A DNA stretch of 64,000 bases from Hydrogenophaga sp. PAMC20947 (lineage in GTDB: Bacteria; Pseudomonadota; Gammaproteobacteria; Burkholderiales; Burkholderiaceae_C): positions 3,720,001 through 3,784,000 of the forward strand of contig NZ_CP039252.1 of the NCBI RefSeq assembly GCF_004795855.1, written 5' to 3'. Below the pieces are notes generated by a model. It ran no database searches, was not told the origin of the DNA, and saw nothing but the letters and a program-made list of their open reading frames with translations. Shown piece by piece: positions 36,516 through 45,030 of the stretch. Both the position numbers and the translations under genes were made by a program. Position 1 is the stretch's first letter. The number at the start of each line of letters is the position of its first letter.

Positions 36516-37304
36516 ATGTCCACGATCCTCAGCGCCAACGCCCCCACCACCTTCGAAATCAAGAGCGCCAACCTGCCCTTGGTCGCCCTGCTGCTGAAAT
36601 CCGCCGACCTTGACCGGTTGAGCCAGGAGCTGGCGCAGCGTTTCGGTGACATGCCCGATTTCTTCGACAACGATCCGCTGGTGGTGGATTTGTCGTCGCT
36701 GGTGGTTGGTGAACATGTGCCCACGGCGCTGGATTTCAGCGTGTTGTCGGACATGTTGCGCGCCTACCGTCTGCAGCCCTTGGCGGTGCGGGGTGGAAAT
36801 GCAACCCTGATGGCAGCCGCGTTCGCCGCTGGCCTGATCTCGGCCGAAGATGCCATCGTGCAACGCAGCGCCCAGCGTTCGGCTGAGGCCGACACCGAGC
36901 CCCGCCCCGCCGTGCCAGCGGCGGCGCAGGACCAACCCCCGTCGGCCGCGCCTGCGCCCGGCGCCATGGTGGTCGACAAGCCCTTGCGCTCGGGACAGCA
37001 GGTGTATGCCCGTGGCCGCGATCTGATCGTGATGGCCATGGTCAACCCAGGTGCCGAAGTGATAGCCGACGGCCACATCCATGTGTACGCCCCCCTGCGT
37101 GGCAAAGCGATTGCCGGCGCGCGGGGCAACGGCGACGCCCGCATTTTTGCGCTGTCGATGGCGCCCGAACTGATTTCGATTGCGGGTATTTACCGCACCA
37201 GCGAAAACACCTTGCCCGATGCGGTGCAAGGCAAAGCCGCCCAGGTTCGCCTGGTGCCCGGCCCCGATGGCGACAAGCTGGTTATTGACGCCATTGCCTC
37301 CTGA
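36516..37304 (+). CDS. minC: Septum site-determining protein MinC
   Basis: A 262-residue FtsZ inhibitor. The N-terminal MinC_N domain (about 1-110) opposes FtsZ assembly; an Ala/Pro-rich linker follows (residues about 118-150); the C-terminal beta-helical domain contains LRSGQQVYARGRDLIVMAMV, GAEVIADGHIHVYAPLRGKA and GARGNGDARIF, the MinD-binding core. The start at 36516 was chosen because the domain begins there; the open frame extends upstream. It is first in minC-minD-minE. Confidence 0.94.
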   Translation: MSTILSANAPTTFEIKSANLPLVALLLKSADLDRLSQELAQRFGDMPDFFDNDPLVVDLSSLVVGEHVPTALDFSVLSDMLRAYRLQPLAVRGGNATLMAAAFAAGLISAEDAIVQRSAQRSAEADTEPRPAVPAAAQDQPPSAAPAPGAMVVDKPLRSGQQVYARGRDLIVMAMVNPGAEVIADGHIHVYAPLRGKAIAGARGNGDARIFALSMAPELISIAGIYRTSENTLPDAVQGKAAQVRLVPGPDGDKLVIDAIAS

Positions 37305-37342
37305 TTCTGACAGTCCATCCCGTTCGAGAAAGACCCCTCACC

Positions 37343-38158
37343 ATGACCCGTATCGTTGTTGTCACCTCCGGTAAAGGCGGCGTGGGCAAAACCACGACCA
37401 GCGCCAGTTTCTCCGCCGGCCTTGCCTTGCGCGGTCTCAAGACAGCTGTCATCGACTTTGACGTGGGCCTGCGCAACCTTGACCTGATCATGGGTTGTGA
37501 GCGCCGCGTGGTGTACGACTTGATCAATGTGATCCAGGGCGAAGCCAACCTCAATCAGGCGCTGATCAAGGACAAGCAGGTCGACAACCTCTTCGTGCTG
37601 GCCGCCAGCCAGACGCGCGACAAAGACGCGCTGTCGCTGGAGGGGGTCGAAAAGGTGCTCACAGATCTGTCTGAAATGGGCTTTGACTACATTGTTTGCG
37701 ATTCGCCCGCCGGTATCGAGACCGGCGCTTTGATGGCCATGCACTTTGCCGACGAAGCGTTGATCGTGACCAACCCCGAGGTCTCCAGTGTGCGCGATTC
37801 CGACCGCATTCTGGGCATGCTGGGCAGCAAGACCAAGCGTGCCATGGAAGGCAAGGAAGCCATCAAGGAACACCTGCTGATCACCCGCTACAACCCCGGT
37901 CGCGTGGCCGAAGGCCAGATGCTGTCGCTTGAAGACATCCAGGACATCCTGCGCATCAAGCTGATTGGTGTGATCCCCGAGAGTGAAAGTGTGCTGACCG
38001 CTTCCAACCAGGGCACGCCCGCCATCCACCTCAAGGGAACGGACGTGGCCGAGGCTTACAGCGACGTGATCGAGCGATTCCTGGGTGCCGATAAACCCCT
38101 GCGGTTTATAGAAGCCGAAAAATCAGGCTTCTTCAAGCGCGTCTTCGGGAGGAAGTGA
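37343..38158 (+). CDS. minD: Septum site-determining ATPase MinD
   Basis: A 271-residue deviant-Walker-A ATPase that recruits MinC to the membrane and oscillates with MinE. The Walker A motif is [16 protein letters not shown] (residues about 5-20), with the MinD-type signature Lys; [22 protein letters not shown] and CDSPAGIE follow. The C-terminal amphipathic membrane-targeting helix is the segment ending [10 protein letters not shown]. It lies 38 bases after minC and four bases before minE. Confidence 0.97.
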   Translation: MTRIVVVTSGKGGVGKTTTSASFSAGLALRGLKTAVIDFDVGLRNLDLIMGCERRVVYDLINVIQGEANLNQALIKDKQVDNLFVLAASQTRDKDALSLEGVEKVLTDLSEMGFDYIVCDSPAGIETGALMAMHFADEALIVTNPEVSSVRDSDRILGMLGSKTKRAMEGKEAIKEHLLITRYNPGRVAEGQMLSLEDIQDILRIKLIGVIPESESVLTASNQGTPAIHLKGTDVAEAYSDVIERFLGADKPLRFIEAEKSGFFKRVFGRK

Positions 38159-38162
38159 AGCC

Positions 38163-38423
38163 ATGTCTTTCCTCTCCTTCTTTATTGGCGAGAAAAAGAA
38201 AACCGCCAGCGTCGCCAAAGAACGGCTCCAGATCATCCTGGCCCACGAGCGCAGCGGTCGCAATGCCGATGAGCCCGACTACCTGCCTGCTTTGCAACGC
38301 GAACTCATGGCCGTGATCAGCAAATACATCAAGATCAACCAGGAAGACATCAAGGTCCAGCTCGAGCGCCAGGACAATCTGGATGTGCTGGAAGTCAAGA
38401 TCGAATTGCCGGACAGGAAATAG
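38163..38423 (+). CDS. minE: Cell division topological specificity factor MinE
   Basis: An 86-residue MinD activator. The N-terminal membrane-targeting sequence MSFLSFF and the MinD-contact region ([14 protein letters not shown]) are followed by the dimerisation domain ([25 protein letters not shown]). Length and order are normal. It ends the min operon; G/C-rich repeats begin at its stop codon. Confidence 0.97.
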   Translation: MSFLSFFIGEKKKTASVAKERLQIILAHERSGRNADEPDYLPALQRELMAVISKYIKINQEDIKVQLERQDNLDVLEVKIELPDRK

Positions 38424-38535
38424 CCCCCACGCTCCGCCGCTGCGCGGGTCGCTGCCCCCCAAGGGGGCAGATTCACCTTGGGGCGGCCCGGCGATGAATC
38501 GTCGAGCCCCCACGCTCCGCCGCTGCGCGGGTCGC
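38424..38535. repeat. Two direct copies of the 29-base intergenic element
   Basis: Exact 29-base copies lie at 38424-38452 and 38507-38535, starting CCCCCACGCTCCGCCGC. They are in the opposite orientation to the copies at 22.66-22.79 kb. The first abuts the minE stop and is followed by GCTGCCCCCCAAGGGGGCAG, which can fold as a hairpin. The block fills most of the minE-ubiB gap. Confidence 0.9.
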
Positions 38536-38609
38536 AGCTCCAGGCGGGAAAGTACCGGCTGATGCCCCGGTTCCCAGGCTCCGCCATGGCACCGGTCTAT
38601 CATCAGCCC

Positions 38610-40313
38610 ATGCTGATCGAAACACTCGGTGCGGCCCGCGACATGGGCCGGCTCAACACGATCCTGGGCGTGCTGGTGCGCCATGGATTTGGCGACAGTG
38701 TGCGCCGCTTGGGCCTGGCCGACCGGCTCGAGCGGGCTGGCCATGTGCTGCATTGGGACACTGCTGCGCATCTGGCGCGCCTGGAGCCCGCCGTTCAGGT
38801 GCGCCTGGCCCTGGAAGAGCTCGGACCCACTTTTGTGAAGCTGGGCCAAATCCTGGCCGGGCGGGCCGATCTGTTTGGCCCCGAGTACATCGCCGAATTT
38901 GAAAAACTTCACAGCCATGTGCCTGCGGTGCCCATGGACATCTTGCGGCCACAACTGCGCGAGGATCTGGGGGGCGAGCCTGAGGCGGTGTTTGCACGGT
39001 TTGAAACGCAGCCGCTGGCGGCCGCCTCCATTGCCCAGGTTCACCGGGCGCAGCTGCTCGATGGCACCGAGGTGGTTGTCAAGATCCGCCGCCCGGGCAT
39101 CGCCGACACCATCGAAGCCGATTTGCGGTTGATGGCCCGCCTTGCGGCGGTGGTCGAGGCCGAAACTCCCACGCTCAAACCCTACCGGCCGCAGCAACTG
39201 GTGCGCGAGCTGGCGCGCTCGTTGCGTCGCGAGCTCGATCTGGCCAGTGAGTGCCGCAACGCCGAGCGCATCGCGGCCAACCTGGCCGAGCTGCCCTGGA
39301 TCGTGGTGCCCAAGGTGCACTGGGCCCACACCAGCGAGCGGGTCAACGTGCAGGACTTCATCGTAGGGGTGCCCGGCCCCGCGCTGGGACAGCTCGATGT
39401 GCTCGGGTTTGACCGGCAGCTGCTGGCCCAGCGCGGCGCCCAGGCGGTGCTGAAGATGATCGTGGAAGACGGCGTGTTCCACGCCGACCCACACCCGGGC
39501 AACGTGTTTTACCTCGAAGGCAATCGCATCGCCTTCATCGATTTTGGCATGATCGGGCGTCTCACGCCCCGCCGGCGCGACGAGCTGTTGCAGCTGCTGC
39601 TCGGCCTGATCGAGCGCCAGCCGCAGACCGTGGCCGATGTGCTGCTGGACTGGACGGGCGACGACCACCACCTCAATCTCAGTGCGCTCGAAAACGAAAT
39701 TGAGGCCTTTGTGGACCAGTACCACGGCTCGCCGCTGGCCGCCCTCAACCTGGGCCAGATGCTGGCCGATGTGACCACCATCCTGCGGGAGCACCACCTC
39801 GGCCTGCCGTCCGACATGGCTTTGCTGATCAAGGCCTTCATCACGCTCGAAGGCATGGGCCGCAGCCTGGACCCCGAATTCCACATGACCAGCGAAGCCC
39901 TGCCGCTGCTCAAGAAAGTGGTGCGCGCCCGCTACGAGCCCAAGGTCGTGGCCAACCGCGCCTGGCAAACGCTGCGCCGCACGCTGGCGGTGGCCGAGCA
40001 GCTGCCCCACGACGTGTCGCGTTTGCTGCGCAACGCGCGGCGCGGGCGCTTGCACGTGGGCATCGAGCTGGCCCACCTCAAGCGCGTGGGCGACCAGATC
40101 GACCGCGCCGCCAACCGCCTCACCATGGCACTGGTGATCGCTGCGCTGATCATCGGCTCGTCCATCGTGATGACGGTGCAAGGTGGGCCGACGCTGCTGG
40201 GTCTCCCCGCCTTTGGATTTCTGGGTTTTCTCAGCGCCTTTGTGGGCGGGCTGTGGCTGGTGCGCGCCATCTGGCGCAGCAGCCGTGGACGCGATCACGA
40301 CCCCGACGAATGA
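38610..40313 (+). CDS. ubiB: ABC1/UbiB family protein (ubiquinone biosynthesis accessory factor)
   Basis: A 567-residue atypical kinase-like protein of the UbiB/AarF/ADCK family. It has the signature KLGQ-type N-terminal motif (FVKLGQILAGRADLFGPEY), the Ala-rich loop AAASIAQVHRA, VVVKIRRPG with the conserved Lys, FHADPHPGNVFY and IDFGMIGRL. Two hydrophobic helices near the C-terminus (about 505-555) would anchor it to the inner membrane. UbiB proteins support ubiquinone assembly through ATP hydrolysis. The start at 38610 is the best-placed ATG, but no ribosome-binding site is obvious; translation farther upstream runs through repeats. Confidence 0.88.
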   Translation: MLIETLGAARDMGRLNTILGVLVRHGFGDSVRRLGLADRLERAGHVLHWDTAAHLARLEPAVQVRLALEELGPTFVKLGQILAGRADLFGPEYIAEFEKLHSHVPAVPMDILRPQLREDLGGEPEAVFARFETQPLAAASIAQVHRAQLLDGTEVVVKIRRPGIADTIEADLRLMARLAAVVEAETPTLKPYRPQQLVRELARSLRRELDLASECRNAERIAANLAELPWIVVPKVHWAHTSERVNVQDFIVGVPGPALGQLDVLGFDRQLLAQRGAQAVLKMIVEDGVFHADPHPGNVFYLEGNRIAFIDFGMIGRLTPRRRDELLQLLLGLIERQPQTVADVLLDWTGDDHHLNLSALENEIEAFVDQYHGSPLAALNLGQMLADVTTILREHHLGLPSDMALLIKAFITLEGMGRSLDPEFHMTSEALPLLKKVVRARYEPKVVANRAWQTLRRTLAVAEQLPHDVSRLLRNARRGRLHVGIELAHLKRVGDQIDRAANRLTMALVIAALIIGSSIVMTVQGGPTLLGLPAFGFLGFLSAFVGGLWLVRAIWRSSRGRDHDPDE

Positions 40314-40436
40314 ACGCCTTCGGCGGGGTTGCTCAGGGATGACCTGTGCCTATGATTCTTCTGTTCGTCTGTCCCCCCCCCTATTCCCGACGCTTGAGCC
40401 GCCTTGCGCTCTGAAGCTGTTCACAGGAGCCCCAAC

Positions 40437-41939
40437 ATGACCCCCTCTTTCCGTTTGCTGCCCCTTGCTCTGTCGCTCACCCTGCTCGCCGGCTGCGGCA
40501 GCCAGGTGATCAACCCGGTGACCGGGCAGACCGAGCGCAGCGTCATGAGCGAGTCCGCCGAGCTGGCAGAAGGCAAGAAGGCCCATGAGCAGGTGATGCA
40601 GGAATACGGGGTGTACAAAAACCCGCGCCTGCAAGCCTATGTCAACGAGGTGGGGCAGAAATTGGCGCGCGAGTCACACCGCGCGAACATTCCCTGGACC
40701 TTCACCGTGCTCGACAGCCCCGAGATCAACGCCTTTGCTTTGCCGGGCGGTTATGTCTACATCACGCGCGGCATCCTGGCCTACATGGAAAGCGAGGCCG
40801 ACATGGCCGGCGTGATCGGCCATGAGATTGGCCACGTCACTGCACGCCACGGCGCCCAGCGGGCCACGCGCCAGCAAGACGCCGGTCTGGGGGTGTTCGC
40901 CGCGACCATTCTGGGTGCGGTGCTCGAGAGCCAGGGCGTTTCGGGCGCCACCGAGCTCGCTGGCCAGACCGCCCAAGGCGTGGCCGCCGGTTATGTGGCG
41001 AAGTACAGCCGCGAGCAGGAGCTGCAGGCTGACACCCTGGGCGCTGAATACCTGTCGCGCACCCGCTATGCCCCCGACAACATGGTCGACGTGATCCAGG
41101 TGCTCAAGTCGCAGGAGCAATACGCCGGCGATGTGGCGCGGGCGGAAGGCCGTCAAGCGTCTGAGGGCAATTCCTGGCTGGCCTCGCACCCCAGCAACGA
41201 TCAGCGACTGGCGTCCATCCGCCGCATTGCCGCCCAATACAAGGGCGACTACAAGGACGATGGCCGCCAGCGCTTCCTGCGGGCCATGGAGGGCGTGCGA
41301 TTTGGGGAAAGCCCAGAGCAGGGTCTGACCCGAGGACAAAATTTTTACCACGCCGGTCTGGGCATCGCCCTGACCGCGCCCAACGGCTGGCGCATTCAGA
41401 ACGCGGCCACAGCGCTCACCTTCGTCAGCCCGAAAGGCGATGCGGCGCTGCGCATGGTGACCCTGCCGCCCAAGGCGGGCAGCTCACACGACGAGATCAT
41501 CCGCAACGCGTTCAAACCCACCCAGGGCAATGCCACGCGTGGTCAGCTCAATGGCTTCACCTCCACGCACTTTGTGGGGACCAACCAAGCCGCCAATGGC
41601 CAGGCGCAGGGGGTCGAAGCCACGATCGTGACCGGTCCGCAGCAACTCAACTACGCCCTGCTCTACCTCGCCGCGAGCCCGGCCGCGCGCCAGCAGGCGC
41701 AGTCGGGTCTCAAGTCGGCCGAGCAATCGTTCCGTGCCATGAGTGCTGCTGACACCCGCGCGGCCAGGCCATGGCAGCTGAGCGTGGTGCCGTTCCCGCG
41801 CGGTGGCTTTGCCGAGTTGGAGCGCCAGTCGGCACCGGTGCCTCAGGTGGCTCGCCAGTTGCGCCTGCTCAATGGCCTGTACGGCGCGGGCGCCGAGCCG
41901 GCGGTGGGCTCGCTGGTGAAGGTTGTGACCGAGCAATGA
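40437..41939 (+). CDS. M48-family metalloprotease lipoprotein
   Basis: A 500-residue periplasmic lipoprotein protease. The signal ends at the lipobox LLAGC (Cys20), which would anchor it. The Zn motif HEIGH is at about residue 132, in VIGHEIGHVTARH, with EQELQADTLGAEY providing the third ligand Glu, as in BepA/YfgC-type M48 enzymes. The C-terminal 200 residues form an extra domain (GIALTAPNGWRIQNA). AGGAG lies seven bases before the ATG. Family members control outer-membrane protein assembly quality. Confidence 0.87.
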   Translation: MTPSFRLLPLALSLTLLAGCGSQVINPVTGQTERSVMSESAELAEGKKAHEQVMQEYGVYKNPRLQAYVNEVGQKLARESHRANIPWTFTVLDSPEINAFALPGGYVYITRGILAYMESEADMAGVIGHEIGHVTARHGAQRATRQQDAGLGVFAATILGAVLESQGVSGATELAGQTAQGVAAGYVAKYSREQELQADTLGAEYLSRTRYAPDNMVDVIQVLKSQEQYAGDVARAEGRQASEGNSWLASHPSNDQRLASIRRIAAQYKGDYKDDGRQRFLRAMEGVRFGESPEQGLTRGQNFYHAGLGIALTAPNGWRIQNAATALTFVSPKGDAALRMVTLPPKAGSSHDEIIRNAFKPTQGNATRGQLNGFTSTHFVGTNQAANGQAQGVEATIVTGPQQLNYALLYLAASPAARQQAQSGLKSAEQSFRAMSAADTRAARPWQLSVVPFPRGGFAELERQSAPVPQVARQLRLLNGLYGAGAEPAVGSLVKVVTEQ

Positions 41940-41964
41940 GCGGTCGGTCCGGCAGGCTTGTGTG

Positions 41965-42747
41965 ATGGCGGATCGTGATCCCGTGCCCGATTGGGCCCAC
42001 ACGGCGGAGGCTTCTCCCTTCACGCCACCTGCCAGCAGTGCCACGCCGACCCTCCTCATCGCCGCGGCCATCGTGGCGGTGGGTGTGGCGGGCTTTTTTG
42101 GTCACAGGGCCTGGTTGGAAGACGGTACTGCAGCCCAACCGGTGCCCGCACCTGTGGTCTCCCCGGCAGCCCCTTTGCCAGACGAGCTCCGTACAGAGGC
42201 GATGCCCAAGGAACGCCGTGATGAGCAGCTTCGGCAAGCCATGCCTGTGCAGACCTGGACCCGTTGCCAAGTGGGTGAACAGGTGGTCTACAGCGATTCA
42301 GGGTGTGGCGGGGGTGTGGTCCAGCGCAGCTCGGCGGACACACAGGCGCCGGTCAGCGCTGTTCCGTCCATGCCCGAAACCCCGTCCTCCCACACGCTTT
42401 ATCGTTGCAAGCCCTATTCGGGTGGAGCTTTCTGGTCGACCCGGCATTGCAACCAGCAAAAGGCGCTGGTGGACCGCATGGTGACCGTGCCCCGCAACAT
42501 GACGCTGAACCAGAAGATCGCCATCGCTGAGCGCAGCTTGAACAAGGCCCAGTCGCCCGTTCAACAAGTACCAGTGTCTCAACGTGCTGTTGCATCGACC
42601 GACAAACAAGCGGAATGCAGCAGGCTGGATGAAGTGATCCGGCATATCGATGCCAGGGCCAGGCAACCCCAAAGCGGGCAAGAGCAAGATCGGCTGCGTG
42701 CCCGCCGCCAAAAAGCCCATGACAGGCGGTTCTTTTTGCATTGCTGA
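41965..42747 (+). CDS. Hypothetical membrane-anchored protein with Cys motifs
   Basis: A 260-residue protein with one hydrophobic segment (LLIAAAIVAVGVAGFFG, residues about 30-46) after a Pro-rich N-terminus. The outer part has two similar cysteine-bearing segments, RCQVGEQVVYSDSGC and YRCKPYSGGAFWSTRHC, reminiscent of DUF4124-like modules, and a basic, helical C-terminus. An upstream GTG at 41962 is an alternative start. It follows the protease gene by 25 bases and is likely co-transcribed. Function unknown. Confidence 0.65.
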   Translation: MADRDPVPDWAHTAEASPFTPPASSATPTLLIAAAIVAVGVAGFFGHRAWLEDGTAAQPVPAPVVSPAAPLPDELRTEAMPKERRDEQLRQAMPVQTWTRCQVGEQVVYSDSGCGGGVVQRSSADTQAPVSAVPSMPETPSSHTLYRCKPYSGGAFWSTRHCNQQKALVDRMVTVPRNMTLNQKIAIAERSLNKAQSPVQQVPVSQRAVASTDKQAECSRLDEVIRHIDARARQPQSGQEQDRLRARRQKAHDRRFFLHC

Positions 42748-42780
42748 AGGGCTCGGCAAGGGGCTTGGGTCCCACTTCAC

Positions 42781-43145
42781 TTGCATTTTTTCCGCATCGT
42801 GGTACATTAGCTGGTTCGCCTTGGGCGACTGGCTGCATTCAGGTTTTACCGCCGTGTGTATCTGCCCCTGACAGGCTGTTTTGTAATTGAAACAGTGGGG
42901 CCGCCGGTCTAGCCCCTCCTTGGCGTGCCATGGGTGCTTCTCTCACAGCGCCTTGGTCTTTTTTACCTGCTGCAGCTGTTGCCACTGTCATGGCGATGGC
43001 GCCGGTTCTTGTCGGAGGTGTTTTCACCGGCCCGATCGGCACTTGGCAGCGGTTACCCCCGGCGCTTGGGGCTGCCACATGTAGTTTTCGGGTGACGCGC
43101 GTCTTGCAAACATTTGGCTTTGACGCCACACCCCACGATAATTTG
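42781..43145 (+). promoter_or_regulatory. Candidate promoter and long leader of the infA unit
   Basis: TTGCAT (42781-42786) and TACATT (42803-42808) form a -35/-10 pair with a 16-base spacer. No gene follows until 43146, leaving a leader of about 330 bases with several G/C-rich inverted segments. Long structured leaders of this kind occur on cold-responsive messages. The regulatory role is inferred; no known riboswitch motif was recognised. Confidence 0.4.
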
Positions 43146-43487
43146 ATGATTCATACAACAACAAACTCTAGCCACAACAAAAACAGCAAGCCAATCACTT
43201 TCGACACGAAGAGGGTGTCACCGCTGAATCTGGGTCAGTACCGCATCGCGGCCTGCCCCAAGGCCCTGCCCGACGGGCGTTTCGCCGCGCAGGTATCCAT
43301 TGCCAGCGGCACGGGTAGCGCCAGCACCGATCGCGTGATGCGGTTTGTCGACGAATTCCCGACCTTCGATGCAGCGGCCCGCTATGCGGTAGCCCAAGGC
43401 ATTGACTGGGTGAAGGACACGCTGCGTCAGCGCAGCCGCCCCAACTCTGCGGCGGTTTTGTCGCCTGCAGACCCTATCTGTATCTGA
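43146..43487 (+). CDS. Small hypothetical protein upstream of infA
   Basis: A 113-residue protein without signal peptide or membrane segment. The N-terminal 25 residues are Asn/Lys/Thr-rich; the body ([20 protein letters not shown] then [20 protein letters not shown]) looks like a compact alpha/beta domain. I chose the ATG at 43146; longer in-frame starts would read through the leader. It is 26 bases before infA and probably shares its transcript. I do not recognise a characterised family. Confidence 0.6.
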   Translation: MIHTTTNSSHNKNSKPITFDTKRVSPLNLGQYRIAACPKALPDGRFAAQVSIASGTGSASTDRVMRFVDEFPTFDAAARYAVAQGIDWVKDTLRQRSRPNSAAVLSPADPICI

Positions 43488-43513
43488 ACGAAGCAATTAC
43501 TGGAGTACTGAGC

Positions 43514-43768
43514 ATGGCCAAGGAAGAACTGATCGACATGATGGGTATCGTCAACGAGGTGTTGCCCGACACCCGTTTTCGCGTCACCCTGGACAACGGA
43601 CACCAATTGATCGCCTATTCGGCGGGCAAGATGAAGAAGAACCACATCCGCATCCTCGCGGGTGACCGGGTTTCTCTGGAGCTCTCGCCCTACGACCTGA
43701 CCAAGGGTCGCATCAATTTCCGCCACATCGAAGGCCGTGGCCCGATGGTGCCGCGCAAGCCTCGCTGA
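43514..43768 (+). CDS. infA: Translation initiation factor IF-1
   Basis: An 84-residue OB-fold protein that binds the ribosomal A site during initiation. [24 protein letters not shown] and [19 protein letters not shown] are diagnostic, as is [15 protein letters not shown]. It is about 12 residues longer than E. coli IF-1 because of a C-terminal extension rich in Arg, Pro and Gly, as in the second infA copy of Burkholderiales. A second copy is normally present near the ribosomal protein operon in these bacteria. TGGAGT-type sequence precedes the start. Confidence 0.96.
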   Translation: MAKEELIDMMGIVNEVLPDTRFRVTLDNGHQLIAYSAGKMKKNHIRILAGDRVSLELSPYDLTKGRINFRHIEGRGPMVPRKPR

Positions 43769-43780
43769 AGCCGCTCACGA

Positions 43781-43819
43781 AAAAAGCACCTCACGCCACA
43801 GCGGCGTGAGGTGCTTTTT
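43781..43819. terminator. Strong bidirectional terminator after infA
   Basis: GCACCTCACGCC (43786-43797) and GGCGTGAGGTGC (43803-43814) form a perfect 12-base stem with an ACAGC loop. It has A5 before and T5 after, so it can stop transcription from both sides, serving infA and the convergent patatin gene. Confidence 0.93.
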
Positions 43820-43981
43820 CGTTTCCGAACGGATCGAGCCCTTGTGCATCACCTGGCTGCATTCCGCCTGCATGATTCTCAGCAGGATCCGAATTCGCCG
43901 CCGCGCCCGTAGCCGAAATCTCTGCGGTGCGGGTGATGATGGACCTAGCCTGCGCTGCCGCGTGACAAGCATCGGGCCGCT

Positions 43982-45010
43982 TCAGTAAAACAGTTGACCG
44001 AGGTCGGCGCTGCTGCGGTGGCCGATATCGCCATGGTGGGCCTTCAACCAGGCGTCGCCGTGATCGCGCCCCAGATCAAACAGCATCTCGAAAAACTGCA
44101 TGTGGGCAGCGGCTTTGCTTTCGGTGCTGAGCTCGCTCATCACCTGGCTGGCTTCGATCACATGGAAGTGGGTCCTGATCAGCCGGCGTTCCAGCAGGCC
44201 GCGGCGCCACCATGACGTGCCTTCGAGGCTCTCGCGCAGGTGCGCAAACATGCGCATCTCACGCAGAAATGTGGCGTTGAAGGCCAGCTCCATCATCCGG
44301 TTCTTGATGTCGCTGGCCGATTTGGGCAATGCACTGTGCTTGAGCGGCGACAGCATCACCAGCAAAATGTCTGTGGCCTGGCACTCGTGAAACAGCGGGA
44401 AGACCGCCGGGTTGGCCGCGTAGCCACCGTCCCAGTAGGGCTCGCCCTCAATGATCACGCTGCGGTGCATGGTGGGCAGGCAGGCCGAGGCCAGCACCGC
44501 GTCAGCGTGGAGTTCGTGGTTGCGGAACAGGCGCAGCTTGCCGGTGTTGGCGTTGGTCGTGGCGATGAACAGCTTCACCGGGCTCTGCGCGCGCAAGCGC
44601 TCAAAATCGACCTGCTTCAGCAAGATGTCGCGCAGCGGGTTGAGGTCGAAAGGGTTGAGCTGTTCGGGCGAGAAGTAGTGGGTCCACTGCAGCATGAGGC
44701 GCATGGCGGGTGCCAGTTGAACGCCCTTGCCGTTGGCCGATGGCACCGCCACTTCGAAGGGCGTGCTGCCAGCGACCGCGGTCCAGAACGCACGCAGTGC
44801 CTCGCGTGCGCCGGCGTTTCCTCCCGCCATCAACCCTTGGGCCAGCATCACAGCGTTCATGGCGCCGGCGCTGGTGCCGCTCACGCCGTCCAGACGCAGC
44901 CGGCCATCTTCCAGCAAGGCATCGAGCACGCCCCAGGTGAACGCGCCATGGGCACCACCGCCTTGAAGGGCCAGATTGATGGCCGGGGGTTGGCGTTGCA
45001 GCAGGCCCAT
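43982..45010 (-). CDS. Patatin-like phospholipase
   Basis: A 342-residue patatin-family lipid acyl hydrolase. The oxyanion loop is ALQGGGAHGAFTWGVLDAL, the nucleophile Ser is in GVSGTSAGAMNAV (G-T-S-A-G), and the catalytic Asp is in YWDGGYAANPAV. No signal peptide is visible, so it is probably cytoplasmic or exported by another route. Physiological lipid unknown; in PHA-producing bacteria related proteins act on membranes or granules. It stands between the infA terminator and the DAHP synthase gene on the minus strand. Confidence 0.88.
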   Translation of the reverse strand: MGLLQRQPPAINLALQGGGAHGAFTWGVLDALLEDGRLRLDGVSGTSAGAMNAVMLAQGLMAGGNAGAREALRAFWTAVAGSTPFEVAVPSANGKGVQLAPAMRLMLQWTHYFSPEQLNPFDLNPLRDILLKQVDFERLRAQSPVKLFIATTNANTGKLRLFRNHELHADAVLASACLPTMHRSVIIEGEPYWDGGYAANPAVFPLFHECQATDILLVMLSPLKHSALPKSASDIKNRMMELAFNATFLREMRMFAHLRESLEGTSWWRRGLLERRLIRTHFHVIEASQVMSELSTESKAAAHMQFFEMLFDLGRDHGDAWLKAHHGDIGHRSSADLGQLFY

Positions 45011-45030
45011 GGTGACTCCAGGTAGGGGGC

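Noticed and set aside
38133..40298. A 721-codon open frame on the minus strand
   Set aside because: It is fully antisense to ubiB and minE; GC-rich third positions keep the opposite frame open. No family features are seen in its translation.
42930..43145. An upstream extension of the small protein before infA (72 extra residues)
   Set aside because: The extension reads through G/C-rich leader and has no Shine-Dalgarno; the composition changes sharply at 43146.
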